64,000 nucleotides of DNA from Prorocentrum cordatum (lineage: Eukaryota > Sar > Dinophyceae > Prorocentrales > Prorocentraceae), in contig CAUYUJ010018328.1 of assembly GCA_963575745.1 (NCBI GenBank), forward strand, positions 121,201-185,200, given 5' to 3'. A model generated the notes under the pieces. That model had not been told where the DNA came from. It did no database searches and saw only the letters and a program-made list of their open reading frames with translations. Positions 41,390-52,129 of this stretch are shown in pieces. The first letter of the stretch is position 1. Each line of letters starts with the position of its first letter. Both the position numbers and the translations under genes were made by a program.

Positions 41390-43026
41390 GCTGGGTGTTG
41401 CATGTGAGTGGGAACGAGCGTGCATCCGCGGCTGCTTGGCTCAAAGCGGCCGGCCGCCCAGATCTGACTACACCTCAGCGCGAGGTGTGCCATTTGCCAT
41501 CGATACCCAAACTGCTTGAGATGGCTCGCCGCCTACTACTGGGACTATCGTTACTACGGTGCAACAGAGCTGGAGCTTGGCGTCGCCTAAGGCGAAGCTG
41601 CTGGTTGGGCCTCCCAGCCCCTTTCAAACTTGGTAGCGGAGCTGGCCTATTGTGTTCAGCTCTAGCTCTGCTCCTCACCATCCGCGGCACTATCTGGTGG
41701 ACTACTGACGTGGTGGAACATCAGGGTGCAGTGGGTTTGCGCGGAGGAATGTATATGACTACGCAACATAACAAGGACACTTGCAGTGACACCTCTGCCT
41801 ACGCGGGGGCCATTTACTTGCGTCCTACATCCCTGCGCTACTACACTCCTGAAGTCCACCCACCTACTCAAATTGGAATCTTCTTCGAAGACATAATGCA
41901 TGGAAGCGTGCGATACGGCATTGTGCCGCTTCCATCCCCGCGCAGGCTTACGACCACATGCCGCAAACCCCAACCGACTACATCCGACTACGACCTGCGA
42001 GGCCACTGGATTGGTATTATTATCTTTGGGCTCGCATGGGTCGCTATCGGGTGTGCGGTAGGACATATGCGTGGCGGAGACGACGCAAGAACGACCGGCC
42101 CCCATTGGGACCGGTCCGGTCGAGTACCTTTCCGCGAATTCGTCCGCGAGGTGCATGCCTGGATCAACGTGGCCATTGGCAACGTGACGCCCTCCCAACA
42201 AGCTGCAGCCTTGCAGCGAGGCTTGGGGGGCCTCGCACAGACCATAGCCATGATATTTCCCCCAGCAGTTATCAATTTCGGCGTTCACATAGGTGGCCGC
42301 CATACCGATGGCGCCACCTACATCATGTCCCACTTAAGTACGAAGTTCGAGAACCTAGAAGAGGAACGCCAACTCAACTCTGGTACAGCTCTCATTGATT
42401 TCCGAGTCCATACGGGAGAACGGATCGACCAGACTTTGGCGCGCTTCGAGGTAGCCCGCTATGAAGCTGAAACGGCAGGCTTTAACGTCCCCAACTTCCG
42501 AATGCTAGCAGTTATCTTATTCAGAGCCCTTGGAGTGGGGGCGTCGCGTGCACAGCAACTCCTGCTGCCACTAAACCACCGCATGCCGAGGGACCAGCAA
42601 CAGTTTGACTCTCTACTTGAACGCATGAGGTCATGTGCTCACATTGCTGAGAGAACCCCTGGCAATATCGGTGGTATTTTCAGTCACGGTCACCGGGCCG
42701 AGACCTTCCACGTTGAGGCAAACACAGGGCAACTTGCTAATAACGTCTGGAATGACGATCCGCAACCAACAGAGACCACTACACTACTGGCTCAGAATGG
42801 TGGTTCGGCCTCGGGGTCGCAAGACTTCTGGGCCAGGTTTCGGGGGTCGCCCGACGCGGTGGCCCCTGCGCAAGCCACGGCCCTGATGGGCTCAACGGGG
42901 CAACCTGCTGAGTCCGACTTCGACTCCGGTACTGACACCGGCATATCTTCGGACGACGAGGCTACTGCCCTTGCGATGTGCCTACGTACCTTGCGGAAGA
43001 ACAACAGGCGCAATTCTTATTCTTAG
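41390..43026 (+). CDS. Gag-like protein with two hydrophobic segments
   Basis: The real start is uncertain; the Met run from the microsatellite is not credible and MARRLLLGLSLL at 41520 is one candidate. Two hydrophobic stretches, GLLCSALALLLTI (about 41645) and WIGIIIFGLAWVAIGCAVG (about 42007-42063), could be membrane helices. The Gag-like core follows: REFVREVHAWINVAIGN, LIDFRVHTGERIDQTLARFE and YEAETAGFNVPNFRMLAVI (42130-42640). The C-terminus is Ser/Asp-rich with a TGQPA pentapeptide from palindrome 42894. The frame is open to 43026 and shifts to the next frame at the end. Confidence 0.6.
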
Positions 43027-43973
43027 GATACCAGAAACATAAACGCAGGTGGAGGCGATCTGTGAAGAAGCCAGCTCGTAAAGTAGGCCGTATCGTCCGA
43101 CGGGCACCCAAAGGAAAAGGCAAGGGTCGAGGTAAGGGTAAAGGTAAGCGGCGGTGATTGCATGGCAGAGGCATGCTAGCATTCCTAACATCCCTTCCCG
43201 GGCCACAGTTTGAAAAGATATTCCTGGGTGCAGGCAGGACCCGTAGGCATACATCAGGACAAGGTAAGGGACGTCGGGGAAACCCGAATGATGCCAACGG
43301 TAGAATTATGGAATGCGACATATGCCATGGCGCGCAGCACTTTCGCCGCGAATGCCCTCAGGGCGATGGGAGAGGCAGAGGTCCGTCGATGCATCTGGCT
43401 CAAACTGACTCGGATATGCAGTTTGTTGATTGGGAGTCGCTTGTGGCCGACCCTGCCACTGGCTCAGTTGCAGTTGTGAACTTCATGGCTGCCAGATATT
43501 TGAGTGCCAATATGTCCCTCGAGAATTGTGCCGACGGGCTGTTCGAGGAGGTATTCACTGGCCACAATGATATCGATCTGGCAGACTGGCTGGGCATGCC
43601 CATCGCGGGGCAACCTGCCGATATCGAATTTGTCAAGAACTGCCGCGTGCCCGCCGAAGGAGATGACGAAATGGCGGGGGCGCCCGCGGATTCAGAAGCC
43701 ACTATTCCTGCGACAGAGGAGGAACTACAACTGATGCCTTATCCTCGGGTTATTGGCAATCCGACAAACATGGAATTGAGTGGCGATGACTCTTTGCGGG
43801 GAAACCCGCGAGATGTTAGCGACCTGTCTGAGCATATCCAGCGTGAGCTCGGCCACGACGAAGGATTTCAACGTGCATTCGTAGCTTCGGACCGCTCCAT
43901 GGGCCGCCAGGGGCGATCGGCAAGCCGCCAGTCCTGGAGACGCAAGTATCGCGCCGACGACGATGGCGAATAA
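43021..43973 (+). pseudogene. Gag C-terminus: basic Gly/Lys block and CCHC zinc knuckle
   Basis: One frame runs from about 43021 to 43973 with a single TGA (43155-43157). Before the stop it encodes KKPARKVGRIVRRAPKGKGK and further GK repeats, a nucleic-acid-binding tail. After the stop it encodes the knuckle CDICHGAQHFRREC (C-x2-C-x4-H-x4-C, about 43315-43356). The remainder is acidic and carries AGQPA, AGAPA and a frame-shifted palindrome. The knuckle residues are complete. Confidence 0.7.
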
Positions 43974-44429
43974 TGGGGAGATGACGCGCGTCTGGTACGT
44001 CGCGGTCGGGCCCGCGGTGGCTCGCCCAACCGTGCGCGCGCGCGCTCCAGTGGCTCTCCCTAGCGGCCTTCAGCGCCCTCGTCCTCCTGATGCGAGGAAG
44101 CCGAGGGCCCCATCCATGGGGGGTCAATTTACCAGGCGGTCCGCCGAGGATGGGGGCGTCTGCGGGGGCGCCCGCCTCGAGGGGGGGGCCTCGCGAAGAA
44201 TATCCAGAAGACGAAATGCAGCGCCTCGCTAGCTACTCGGATGCTGGATTGGCTCGCCAGCGCATAGGCCCAGATACAATGGAACAGTGGCTGGGCAAGG
44301 GTTGGACTGAGCGCCCGATTCGTCATTGGTATTCTCTTCGCAAGTTTGATCGACATTAAAAAGGCATGGCCATTCGCTCGAAAAGGACAGGGGTTGTCAA
44401 TGCGCAAGAAGCCCTTATAAAGCGCGACC
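43974..44429 (+). other. no domain recognised; element interior
   Basis: Reading frames change several times. A palindrome at 44162 reads AGAPA in one frame. The interior of the element probably continues here in decayed form. Confidence 0.4.
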
Positions 44430-45058
44430 TCTAGAGGGCCGTCGTCGAGGAACGGAAACTTTACAGAGGCATTGTTTGCGCGTGCTTCGAGCGTGCCGGC
44501 CACGGGCTCGGCCGCCCCATGAGGCGCCCATCAAGGGGCCCCAACTTCCACGAGACACCGTGGGTCTGGTCTCACGGTGATGGTCGGGGTTACTGTGCCG
44601 ATCCGAATGCAACGCCATACAACGAGCAGTTGACGGAAGACGGCTACGAACAAGCTACAGCCCAAGAAATATCCCAATCTGTGTTATGGAAGAATCTTTT
44701 ATTTGTTCATTATTTAAAGATATCCAACCGCGATTGCAATGCGGGGGAACCTGCTTCGCCCAAACCAGAAGAGGACGACCAGCAAGGATGCGATGAATCT
44801 GAAGATGTGGCCGAAGCGGTAGACCCCGCGGCAGAAGCTCTTGAAGGGTGCGCCTCGGACTACTCCGGCGCCTTCTCCATTGTCGCGGACGTCGCTTACG
44901 ATGCGGACGCCCCCATTGATCCTGGGTGCATCGCCGCGAAAGAGATGGATCTTTCCCCAAAAAGATGGGTCGTCCATCGTGCTGGTAGGTTGGGTAATGA
45001 CCAGAATTTTAAGAAGGGGAAAAGCTATTATCGGAAATATGGCACCCAGAAAGCCTGA
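44430..45058 (+). pseudogene. unknown domain, weakly histidine-phosphatase-like
   Basis: The frame reads GRGYCADPNATPYNEQLTED and then GYEQATAQEI. This resembles the D-x-x-L-T-x-x-G-x-x-Q-A signature of histidine phosphatases. The upstream R-H-G that would confirm it is not seen; the same frame has VCACFERAGHG at the expected distance. Residues after about 60 do not match that family, and the C-terminal half is acidic (EEDDQQGCDESEDVAEAVD). I treat the assignment as a weak hint. The frame ends at TGA 45056. Confidence 0.25.
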
Positions 45059-45331
45059 TGGTGTGGACCTTAACGCTGGCAGAGGGCCCGGGCCATGGAT
45101 ACCCGCAGGGGCAACGCCGAAAGCACCTCCTCCCAAGCCGAAGACAGATCCGCCTATTGATATTTATCCATCTTCGGATTCGTCGAGTCAGTCTAAGTCA
45201 CTCGGACCTGATCAGCTCAGACCACTCCCTAAACAGAAGAAAGGGAAAAACCCAGATGACCCCACTCCTGGAGATAGCAACAACGACCTGCGGGGCAACC
45301 TGCTGATCGACGTCGATCCAGAGGACCAGCA
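45059..45331 (+). other. Pro/Ser/Lys-rich linker in another frame
   Basis: The frame starting about 45041 reads MAPRKPDGVDLNAGRGPGPW, then PKPKTDPPIDIYPSSDSSSQ. It looks like a disordered linker of the element polyprotein. A palindrome at 45290 reads PAGQPAD if shifted into the next frame. Confidence 0.4.
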
Positions 45332-46024
45332 GTGGCCGCCGCAGCAGCTGCATTTTATGGCGCCAGCACTCCTACTCCGAAGGGCCCTGTACCACGTCGC
45401 GGCCCTACACTTGGCCGGACGCGCAGGACTGGCTGGACGCCGACGCTGACGGGATCATCAAAGGATGCTTCTTCATCACGGCGTGGTGCCGATAAGAGGG
45501 CATTGGAAACTACATCAAGGACATCAGAGGCGGCTCCCGACAAGAAGTGCGTGTGCTACAACATCAATGAGAAGAAACGTCAGGATTTGGACATCAGTAC
45601 CCCGCCAAGCACCCCTCGGACGCCCAGAGGATCCGCAGGCGCTGCCTCGTCATCGGCAGGTGCCCTCGCACCTGCAGCATCGGCAGCATATCAGAGTTTT
45701 GCGGGGCAGCCTGCTCTTACTTTGGAAATGCCCGTTGATAGCCGACAGTATTGGGGCTGTCTGCGCACCGCCAGGCGTATGAAGACCAACCCAGCATATC
45801 ACCCCTGTAATGGTGACGGGTCTGATCGATGCATCGCGTTGGAATGCGACATCCAGGATGCCGCCGTCATTGCCGATCAGGGCGCTCATGCGCGCCAGGT
45901 TGTGCGTAATATCCTGCGTGGGCGCCCGGCGCTCGCGTATCTGTCCGAGAAGACCGACTTGATGGGGGTCCTTGAAGCAGACAGAGTTGTTGGTCCAAAT
46001 TTGGGTTATGAGGAGCAGCGCTGC
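45332..46024 (+). pseudogene. unknown region ahead of the KptA-like domain
   Basis: This is the first part of a frame that stays in phase from 45332 to 48592 with four stops. It contains a Ser/Pro/Ala-rich linker with AGQPA, and then a compact segment, QYWGCLRTARRMKTNPAYHP and ARQVVRNILRGRPALAYL, of unknown family. The hairpin at 45656-45675 has a perfect 8-bp stem. It ends at TGA 46025-46027, after which the same frame continues directly into the KptA-like domain. Confidence 0.4.
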
Positions 46025-46027
46025 TGA

Positions 46028-46642
46028 TCAGAACGGCTTACTACTGCTACTCGTCACAAACTATTTCGCAACAACTACCTCTCTGATAGGTTTCGGAGAG
46101 CAGTGCCGTCTTTCGAAGAATTCGATGGACGGGTGGAGCTCTCAGAGCTGCTTAACAAGTGGCCACCTGAGGGGCGTGATCGTTGCCGCCCCACACGCCT
46201 GGAGACTGTCCGGCGTTATCTCAGCAACCGCCATTGGGCATATCAAGCACTAGCTTTGCTGAACTTGATTGGCGTGGTCGACGATGCTGGGATGCAGATA
46301 ATCAGGGCCCATATCAAGAAGTGGAAGTTCTCTACTGAGATGTACGAGACATATTTCATACGCCCAATTGATGGACGCAGCAGTCCTGGGATACAATTCC
46401 CTGAGCCACTGTGTATGAGGATAACGGATTTGATTATTCCAGGGTGCACCTTGTTATTTCTTTCATGGTACCCCATGGGGAAATATCCCGAATGTATTTC
46501 GCATAGGGCTGTCATGCCGTGCCGACGACACCATAGAGAAAAGGCAGACAGTTTGTTCATGCTAGCCCATATTTACCAGGTGACAACAGAATCCAGTCCG
46601 GCCTGCGCGTCGACTCCGAAGTATCGATTATGGTTAGTCTGA
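46028..46642 (+). pseudogene. RNA 2'-phosphotransferase (Tpt1/KptA)-like domain
   Basis: In the frame following TGA 46025 the order of conserved segments resembles Tpt1/KptA enzymes, which transfer a splice-junction 2'-phosphate from RNA to NAD. ERLTTATRHKLF resembles the 'LS..LR..LRH' start; FDGRVELSELL resembles 'G.v.v.dLL'; RLETVRRYLSNRHWAYQAL stands where 'v..vv..n.K.RF' is found; and GMQIIRAHIKKWKFS resembles 'IRA.QGHS'. The His-Gly-Thr segment is not seen. Two key-site changes and stops on both sides imply an inactive relic. The family call rests on pattern recognition only. Confidence 0.4.
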
Positions 46643-46654
46643 AAAACTTGCTTC

Positions 46655-47605
46655 GTGATGCTATGTACGAGAAGCGATCTTTCCATCGACGATCTGTACG
46701 AGTTTCAAAATAATGCATCATCTCTGAAAGATTGGTTCATATCACTACCCCCCTACAACTTGAAGTGTCCCGAACCGACGCCCATCCAGGAGGTCGAATT
46801 CTCTGCGGTATTTCAGCTGCAAGAAGGGTACCAAGCGGGGGCACCTGCAGGGGGATCTGACGGATCATGGATTCAGGCCCAGAGTGCGGACGTGACTAGT
46901 ATGACATCGAGTGGAATTACTCCCACCGACATGCTGTGCGCCAACGATCCGTGGCGTGCCCAGACGCCGCAGTTGCCAGTACCTGCAGGGCAACCTGCGT
47001 CGTTTGCACTTATGAGTAGGGCCACAACTTCATTTGGGATTCCACAGAGCGCTGGGAGCACCAACAGCCCGCAGGCAAGGCTCCAAAGCATTCGGATGGA
47101 CCCGCAGCTCTACCAGGCTTTGCAGGCGACATCGCCGTTCGCATCGCCGCGCCCACATGCGGGGCAACCTGCTTTCCCTGACCACCATGCTGCGCAGAGG
47201 ACCGAGAGTTTGTTTGGTCAGCAAGAGTGGGTGCACGGGCAAATGCGCGAAGCCGCACAGAGCACCCGCAGGGGCGGCATCGACCTCCCTAGTGTTAGCT
47301 GGACGCCGCCTCGGGAGTATGTCCAGGACCCAAATCCATCACCGGACAACCCCAATAGGTACGGATATGTGCCGACATTTTTCAGTCATCCGACATGCGA
47401 TCCGACAGCTGCAGAGCGCCCTGCAGCGCCACCGATGGACTTCCCACTATATCCTGACTACCGCGCTCAGGTGACCGGTAACCCTCGCGTGGGAACGCAG
47501 CCGGAGAACCCGTATGTACGGGCGACAGCCGACGACTTCTATCAGTCTCAGTTGACACGCGGCTCTGGTTGCGCGTCAGGTGCGCCGTGCCAGATTCCTC
47601 ATTAA
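46655..47605 (+). pseudogene. disordered linker with repeated AGxPA motifs
   Basis: The same frame continues after TGA 46640 and ends at TAA 47603. The first 60 residues (IDDLYEFQNNASSLKDWFIS) look folded. The rest is Gln/Pro/Ser/Ala-rich with AGAPA (46835), AGQPA (46985) and AGQPA (47159). No domain was recognised. Confidence 0.45.
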
Positions 47606-47611
47606 GGGTAT

Positions 47612-48592
47612 TTGGCTACCCCTATGGATTCAGATGTGACTCAACAGGCCCCCGGCCTGGTAGTGCCATCATCCATGCGGGAGTTGCGCCCAGGGGTTCT
47701 GGCCATTCACGAGGCGCAGCAGGCCAACCTCTCAATGCAATTGGCCCGCCAGCGTCGCAATCATGAGCGTCAGGCGAACAGGATGCTGGGTCGCGCGGGG
47801 CAGCCTGCTATTCCAATCGCAGCGGGGACACCTGCATTTAACCTGGCAGCACTTGTAGCCATGCAGCCACCGTCGGTTCCACCGATCCAGTATGAGGTTG
47901 GTGAAACCACTCTGGGGCGCCAGACGCGTATCAAGCCATCGGCAACGCCGCCGCTCATCAGCGACGGTGACTTTAACAAGCGTCCCATATGCCTGGACCA
48001 CTTCATGCATCGCGACAAGGTCTGGAGGCCTCAGTGTGGTCACATATTCCATGCGCAGTGCTGGGGCCGAGTTGCGCGCGCTCGTGTGGACAGACAGTTG
48101 GCTGGCGCTGTGGAAGGTGCTGCAACTGAGGCGCCCTGCGCTATTTGCAGGGGCGTTGGTCTAATCAGGGCAGAGTTTCATTATGCCCTTGCTTGATATC
48201 AGGATGCAGCAAATCGTCGTGGAGAAATACTCCGAGGGACTAACGAACTCAGGGACCTTCGCGAAGAGCTTAACCGCGTCGCGGTGATGATGATGAACAA
48301 CGCGGCAGTTTCCACAACAACATCTGCGGGGCAACCCGCTTCATCAGCCAATGCGGTGCAGGCGACGGAAGCTACCGCGCCTGCTCTGGATGCGCCAATG
48401 TCATCAATAGCGGAAACAGCGAACAATGCAGGGATACCTGCCGCGACTGCACCTGCCGCGTTGCCGGCCAACGTTATGTGGCTGAGGCGTATGGAGAGAG
48501 TCACTGAGAGGAGCGCGCAGTGGCTTCAAGCTCCACATACCTGCATGTTTATGGGCGAGACACCCGTCTGCGCAGCCAGCGCAGGACGGTGA
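47612..48592 (+). pseudogene. RING-like zinc finger followed by coiled coil
   Basis: The frame carries RPICLDHFMHRDKV, then PQCGHIFHAQCWGRV and, after a short insert, APCAICRG. This is the RING-H2 pattern C..C(loop)C-GH-xFH-x2-CW...C-x2-C, except that the first Cys is Arg. RING fingers commonly recruit ubiquitin-conjugating enzymes; whether this one did is unknown. After TGA 48194 the same frame encodes NELRDLREELNRVAVMMM, a short coiled coil, then an Ala/Thr-rich stretch with AGQPA and AGIPA. AGQPA and AGTPA also precede the finger. Confidence 0.6.
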
Positions 48593-49467
48593 GCCCGGCG
48601 AGCGTACGGAGCGGCATCAGTGCGATATCCGAGCGCGACATGCTGCGCACTGTACTGATGGTGAACACAGATGGCCAGATAGGCATGCGCGCCGACGAGG
48701 ATACGTTCATGAACATGCCGCTCGCATCTGCGCCGCGCCCGCACATGCATGACGAGTATCCCGCGGCTTGGATTTTCGAGAAGAACCTCATTGCGGAGGA
48801 GGAGGCCCGCGGATACATGAACGTCTTCACGTCTCTGACAAGGAACGATTGGGTGTTGGAGCAGAGGCGCCGCAAGGGCATGTATGGCACGACATTGTCT
48901 GACGCGCCAGGAATATTCGGAGAACGCTATGAACTGGCCCTGGCCGCGAACAGTGGGACCATGGTGGATGGAATGCTGACAATCCTTCTTGGACATCGGC
49001 AGCAACATTAACATCGTTGGTCTAAAAACGGCACAGACATTTGAACGGACATCCCGCTCACAAGGACACGACATCAAGAAGCAGAACCTGACGAAGAGGC
49101 TCTACGTGTCGGGAGTGGGGTATGGTGCCGCTGTGTGCGACAAGTCTTTGCATTGCAGAATTGCGTGCAAAGAGAAAGGGGATCCGGCGGGGGCACTGCT
49201 GTGCCGAGACTTGATACCAATTCAGCTAACGTGACTGAGGGTTCAGGATCTCCCTGCTATCCTGGGTCTGAGGAGTATGTCTAATATGAGGACTATCCTG
49301 ATCGAGCAGGGGCACGAGAAGATGGACATCCCCGGCTCTGATATGTACAAGCTGCTCCTTGGGAAGGGTGCCAGAATACTTGATTTGGTGAAAACGCCTT
49401 TTGGGCGCCTGGCGCTCAAGGTCGAGGAGTACGGGGCCGCAACTGAGGACAAAAGGTCCATGTCCTG
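48520..49467 (+). pseudogene. retroelement aspartic protease (DIGS type), in three frames
   Basis: Frame one (48520-49011) carries an upstream segment (ERDMLRTVLMVNTDGQIGM, YELALAANSGTMVDGMLTIL). Frame two (48989-49234) has LDIGSNINIVG with the active-site Asp codon at 48992, then KRLYVSGVGYGAAV and LIPIQLT. Frame three (about 49235-49467) has LPAILGLRSMSNMRTILI, then MDIPGSDMYKLLL. The order 'DxGS...GVG...PAILGL' fits copia-type proteases that mature the polyprotein. Two frame changes and a stop at 49466 break it. Confidence 0.6.
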
Positions 49468-49576
49468 AACTATCACGGCCAACCCTCACTGCGAGGATGG
49501 CCCGCTGCTCGTCAAAGAGGCAGCAGACGCAGAGCCAGCTGCGGGGGCACCTGATACGAGCGATGCCCATGCATAT

Positions 49577-49858
49577 ATGATGTCACAGGATACCAAGGGC
49601 ATCAGCTTCTCCATTGCCGAGGAGACGTTTGCTTTCACGATCCAGTATTTGGTGAAGAACACCTTGAAGACCTGGCGTCGCAGGAATACGTCTCTCGGGA
49701 TTATTTCCGCACCGGCCGACCAGGACTTCGCCTTGCGAAATTTGCAGGCGAAGGTCTATCAGGCCATCTATGAGGAGGGGAATAAGTGGATGCCGCCCGA
49801 CGCGAAGGCAGGGGCACCTGCGGATGGGGATGATGCCGCTGAGTTTGATATTTTTTAA
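49577..49858 (+). pseudogene. unknown element segment
   Basis: Ninety-three residues: ETFAFTIQYLVKNTLKTWRR, then LRNLQAKVYQAIYEEGNKWM and a terminal AGAPADGD from the palindrome at 49808. Helical; no family recognised. It lies between the protease and the methyltransferase-like region. Confidence 0.35.
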
Positions 49859-49884
49859 TTCGAACAGCGGCTCTGCAGCGCAGC

Positions 49885-50790
49885 ATGGCACGGCCATTTG
49901 GACGCCCCCACCGTTTGAAAATGAGTGACGGTGGCAGGCGCGTGCCACGGCCACCCGCGCATGCTCCGACAGGTCGAACACTCAGGTTCTGTCATCTTGC
50001 GCGGGGAAACCTGCATTATTTGTTTCAGGCGCCGGCTGTGCGCGCCAGGGATATTGGCGAGCCCGGTTGTGCGGCTGCCAAAGGACAGCAGTGGGCCGGC
50101 TGTGTGGCCGCTGCAGCACATGAACGCTCATCGCATCATTATCATTCCCGTGCACTTGTCATTGGGGACATGCGGACAGATTGCGCTGAACTCCGAGCTC
50201 GTGGTTACATGTGTGACCGCATCACACATACAGAGGTTGTGACCTCTACTGGTACACAGTATTTGGGTGCTCTACTCCCGGGGGATTATCAACTGCTGTG
50301 GGTGGCAACGCCCGCTGACTGGTACGTTAGGTTGCCTGGAAAGCGGGCAGGGCCACATTATCAACGCATCCATAATTTGATGACTAAGGCTCGGGCTCTA
50401 TGTATGTCTATTGTGCTTGTGAGACCGCCAGGTTATTTCTGGAAACAGGGTCCCATGCGAGATGCCGTGGAAGATCTCGACTCGCAGGTCATGCGTATGC
50501 GATGCTGCCATTTCGGTTTGAAATGCGACCGTTCAAGTAAGTTGCCTAGCGGATCATATCTGCAAGTGGCAACTACCTGCACGCGCGTCCCAACCAATTT
50601 GTGGAGATGTACGTGTCAAACTGCAGGGGGACCTGCCCAACTCGCTGATCATGAATTGGACTGGTATGGTCAAGGCGCTCAGAAGGCAGAATGGCGCCAC
50701 AAAACATTGGCTATCATGACCGCGAGATTGATTGATCAAATGGATATACGCAAAAACAAAGAGAAACCACGCGAGTGCTGTACACCTTAG
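49885..50790 (+). CDS. conserved-looking domain, possibly a catalytically dead methyltransferase relative
   Basis: This is an open frame of 301 residues. From residue 85 it is compact and Cys/Trp-rich: YQLLWVATPADWYVRLPGK, SIVLVRPPGYFWKQ, MRCCHFGLKCDRSSKLPSGS, YLQVATTCTRVPTNLWRCTC, ELDWYGQGAQKAEWRHKTLA. The order of a 'P-D/P' loop, a 'PPG' turn, a 'C-x-F-G...K.PS/T' strand and a Cys/His cluster resembles motifs IV-X of C5 methyltransferases captured by retroelements. The catalytic Pro-Cys is absent. That relation is inferred. Palindromes at 50001 and 50623 lie inside. Confidence 0.4.
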   Translation: MARPFGRPHRLKMSDGGRRVPRPPAHAPTGRTLRFCHLARGNLHYLFQAPAVRARDIGEPGCAAAKGQQWAGCVAAAAHERSSHHYHSRALVIGDMRTDCAELRARGYMCDRITHTEVVTSTGTQYLGALLPGDYQLLWVATPADWYVRLPGKRAGPHYQRIHNLMTKARALCMSIVLVRPPGYFWKQGPMRDAVEDLDSQVMRMRCCHFGLKCDRSSKLPSGSYLQVATTCTRVPTNLWRCTCQTAGGPAQLADHELDWYGQGAQKAEWRHKTLAIMTARLIDQMDIRKNKEKPRECCTP

Positions 50791-51373
50791 CATTCACACA
50801 CGAGTGGATGAAGGAGTTCGAACTTACGTTCAGTCTCCGAAGAATGGCCCTGAATGGGGCCATGTCGTAAGACGGGCAACGATGAACCTGGGCGGCAATC
50901 AGATTTTACAAGACATAGAGATCCAGGACCAGCCTATCGGGTACACTTACAATGCGTAACAAACATTCGTGCTCGGTTATACTGGGGGCCGCCAGAACCG
51001 GCTCTCATCGGACAGGAGGACCCGCGAGCACGCCCAAGGCGAGTTGCGTTCGTCGGTGACGATCGCCCCTTTCCCCCCTTCGATTTAGCGTGGCCGCGTG
51101 CTCCCCTCTGTTCCCGAATTTCCGACGCTAAATTCACCTGATACTGAGCGGCAGACAGCGCTACCGACCGAAGCCCGCAAACAAAAAGGAAGCAGAAAGC
51201 CGACACATAAGCGGTCATCAAGCCACGCAAGATACCCAAGGTAGTCGAAGAAGGCAGCGATGACTGCGGGGAAGACCTCAAAGGTCTCGGGTGTAGTGCG
51301 TACTACACCAAAGGTCTCGAATGTAGTTCGCACTGCACCGACGTAGCCCTCGACTCCGACACGGACAGCGACG

Positions 51374-51857
51374 ATGAAGAGGAAACTTGCATCACGGTAC
51401 TTGCGGGGGCTATCTGCTGAATGCTACGCAGATGTACTCTCCATAATCCCAACGTTATGCTATGGGCGAGACAGCAACGTCGACATGTTGGAACTTTGTG
51501 GAGGAAGTGGAGGTATATCGCAGCTAGCATTCAGCCGAGGTTTGTCTTCTGGGGGGAACTTAGACAAACGCTCATATGTTGACCTTGGAAACAATGATGT
51601 CCAGGATGCAGTGATGCGCTACCTAGACGTGCTTCGTCACTGTTATCATTCTACAACCCAACAGCAGAACGACTGGGCTACCTTCATATTTCAACTCCCA
51701 AGTCAACTTTGATACTTGGCATGAACACCACAAAGGAGATGTCCCACATATCAAGTTCTGTGGCAAGGTTGCCATACGTCACGACGACCTTCGACGGTTT
51801 TACTCACGAGAACAACCAGTGGGTACTTGGGTGGATCAGATAACCGATTACCCGGGA
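51374..51857 (+). pseudogene. C5-methyltransferase-like domain, N-terminal part
   Basis: MLELCGGSGGISQLAFSRG (about 51486-51540) resembles motif I, the S-adenosylmethionine loop of C5 DNA methyltransferases, and NLDKRSYVDLG follows as in motif II. After a frame change near 51640 the sequence reads VIILQPNSRTTG, where motif IV would have Pro-Cys and a Ser is found. A further frame gives FDTWHEHHKGDVPHIKFCGK and REQPVGTWVDQI, with EQP in the place of the motif VI ENV/ENP. The domain stops at 51857 and resumes after an insertion near 52925. It is probably dead. Confidence 0.5.
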
Positions 51858-52033
51858 TAATAACGTACCCCCCCCTCTTAAGTCGTTTGAGTTTTTTTTT
51901 TTATCGTCGGCCTAGACGGGTTTCAAATAGAGGCGGAGGGCGCGGAGGCCGAGCTTCATTATCGTGGGGAAAGTTCGCCATCGAGGTTACTTCCTTCTTA
52001 CGTTGAGATAACAGCGTCAAGCGCAGCGAACGC

Positions 52034-52034
<1 letters not shown>

Positions 52035-52129
<95 letters not shown>
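52035..52129 (+). repeat. 95-base T homopolymer
   Basis: Uninterrupted T, followed by C and G runs. On the minus strand it would be a poly(A) tract. Runs of this length are prone to assembly error. Confidence 0.85.
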
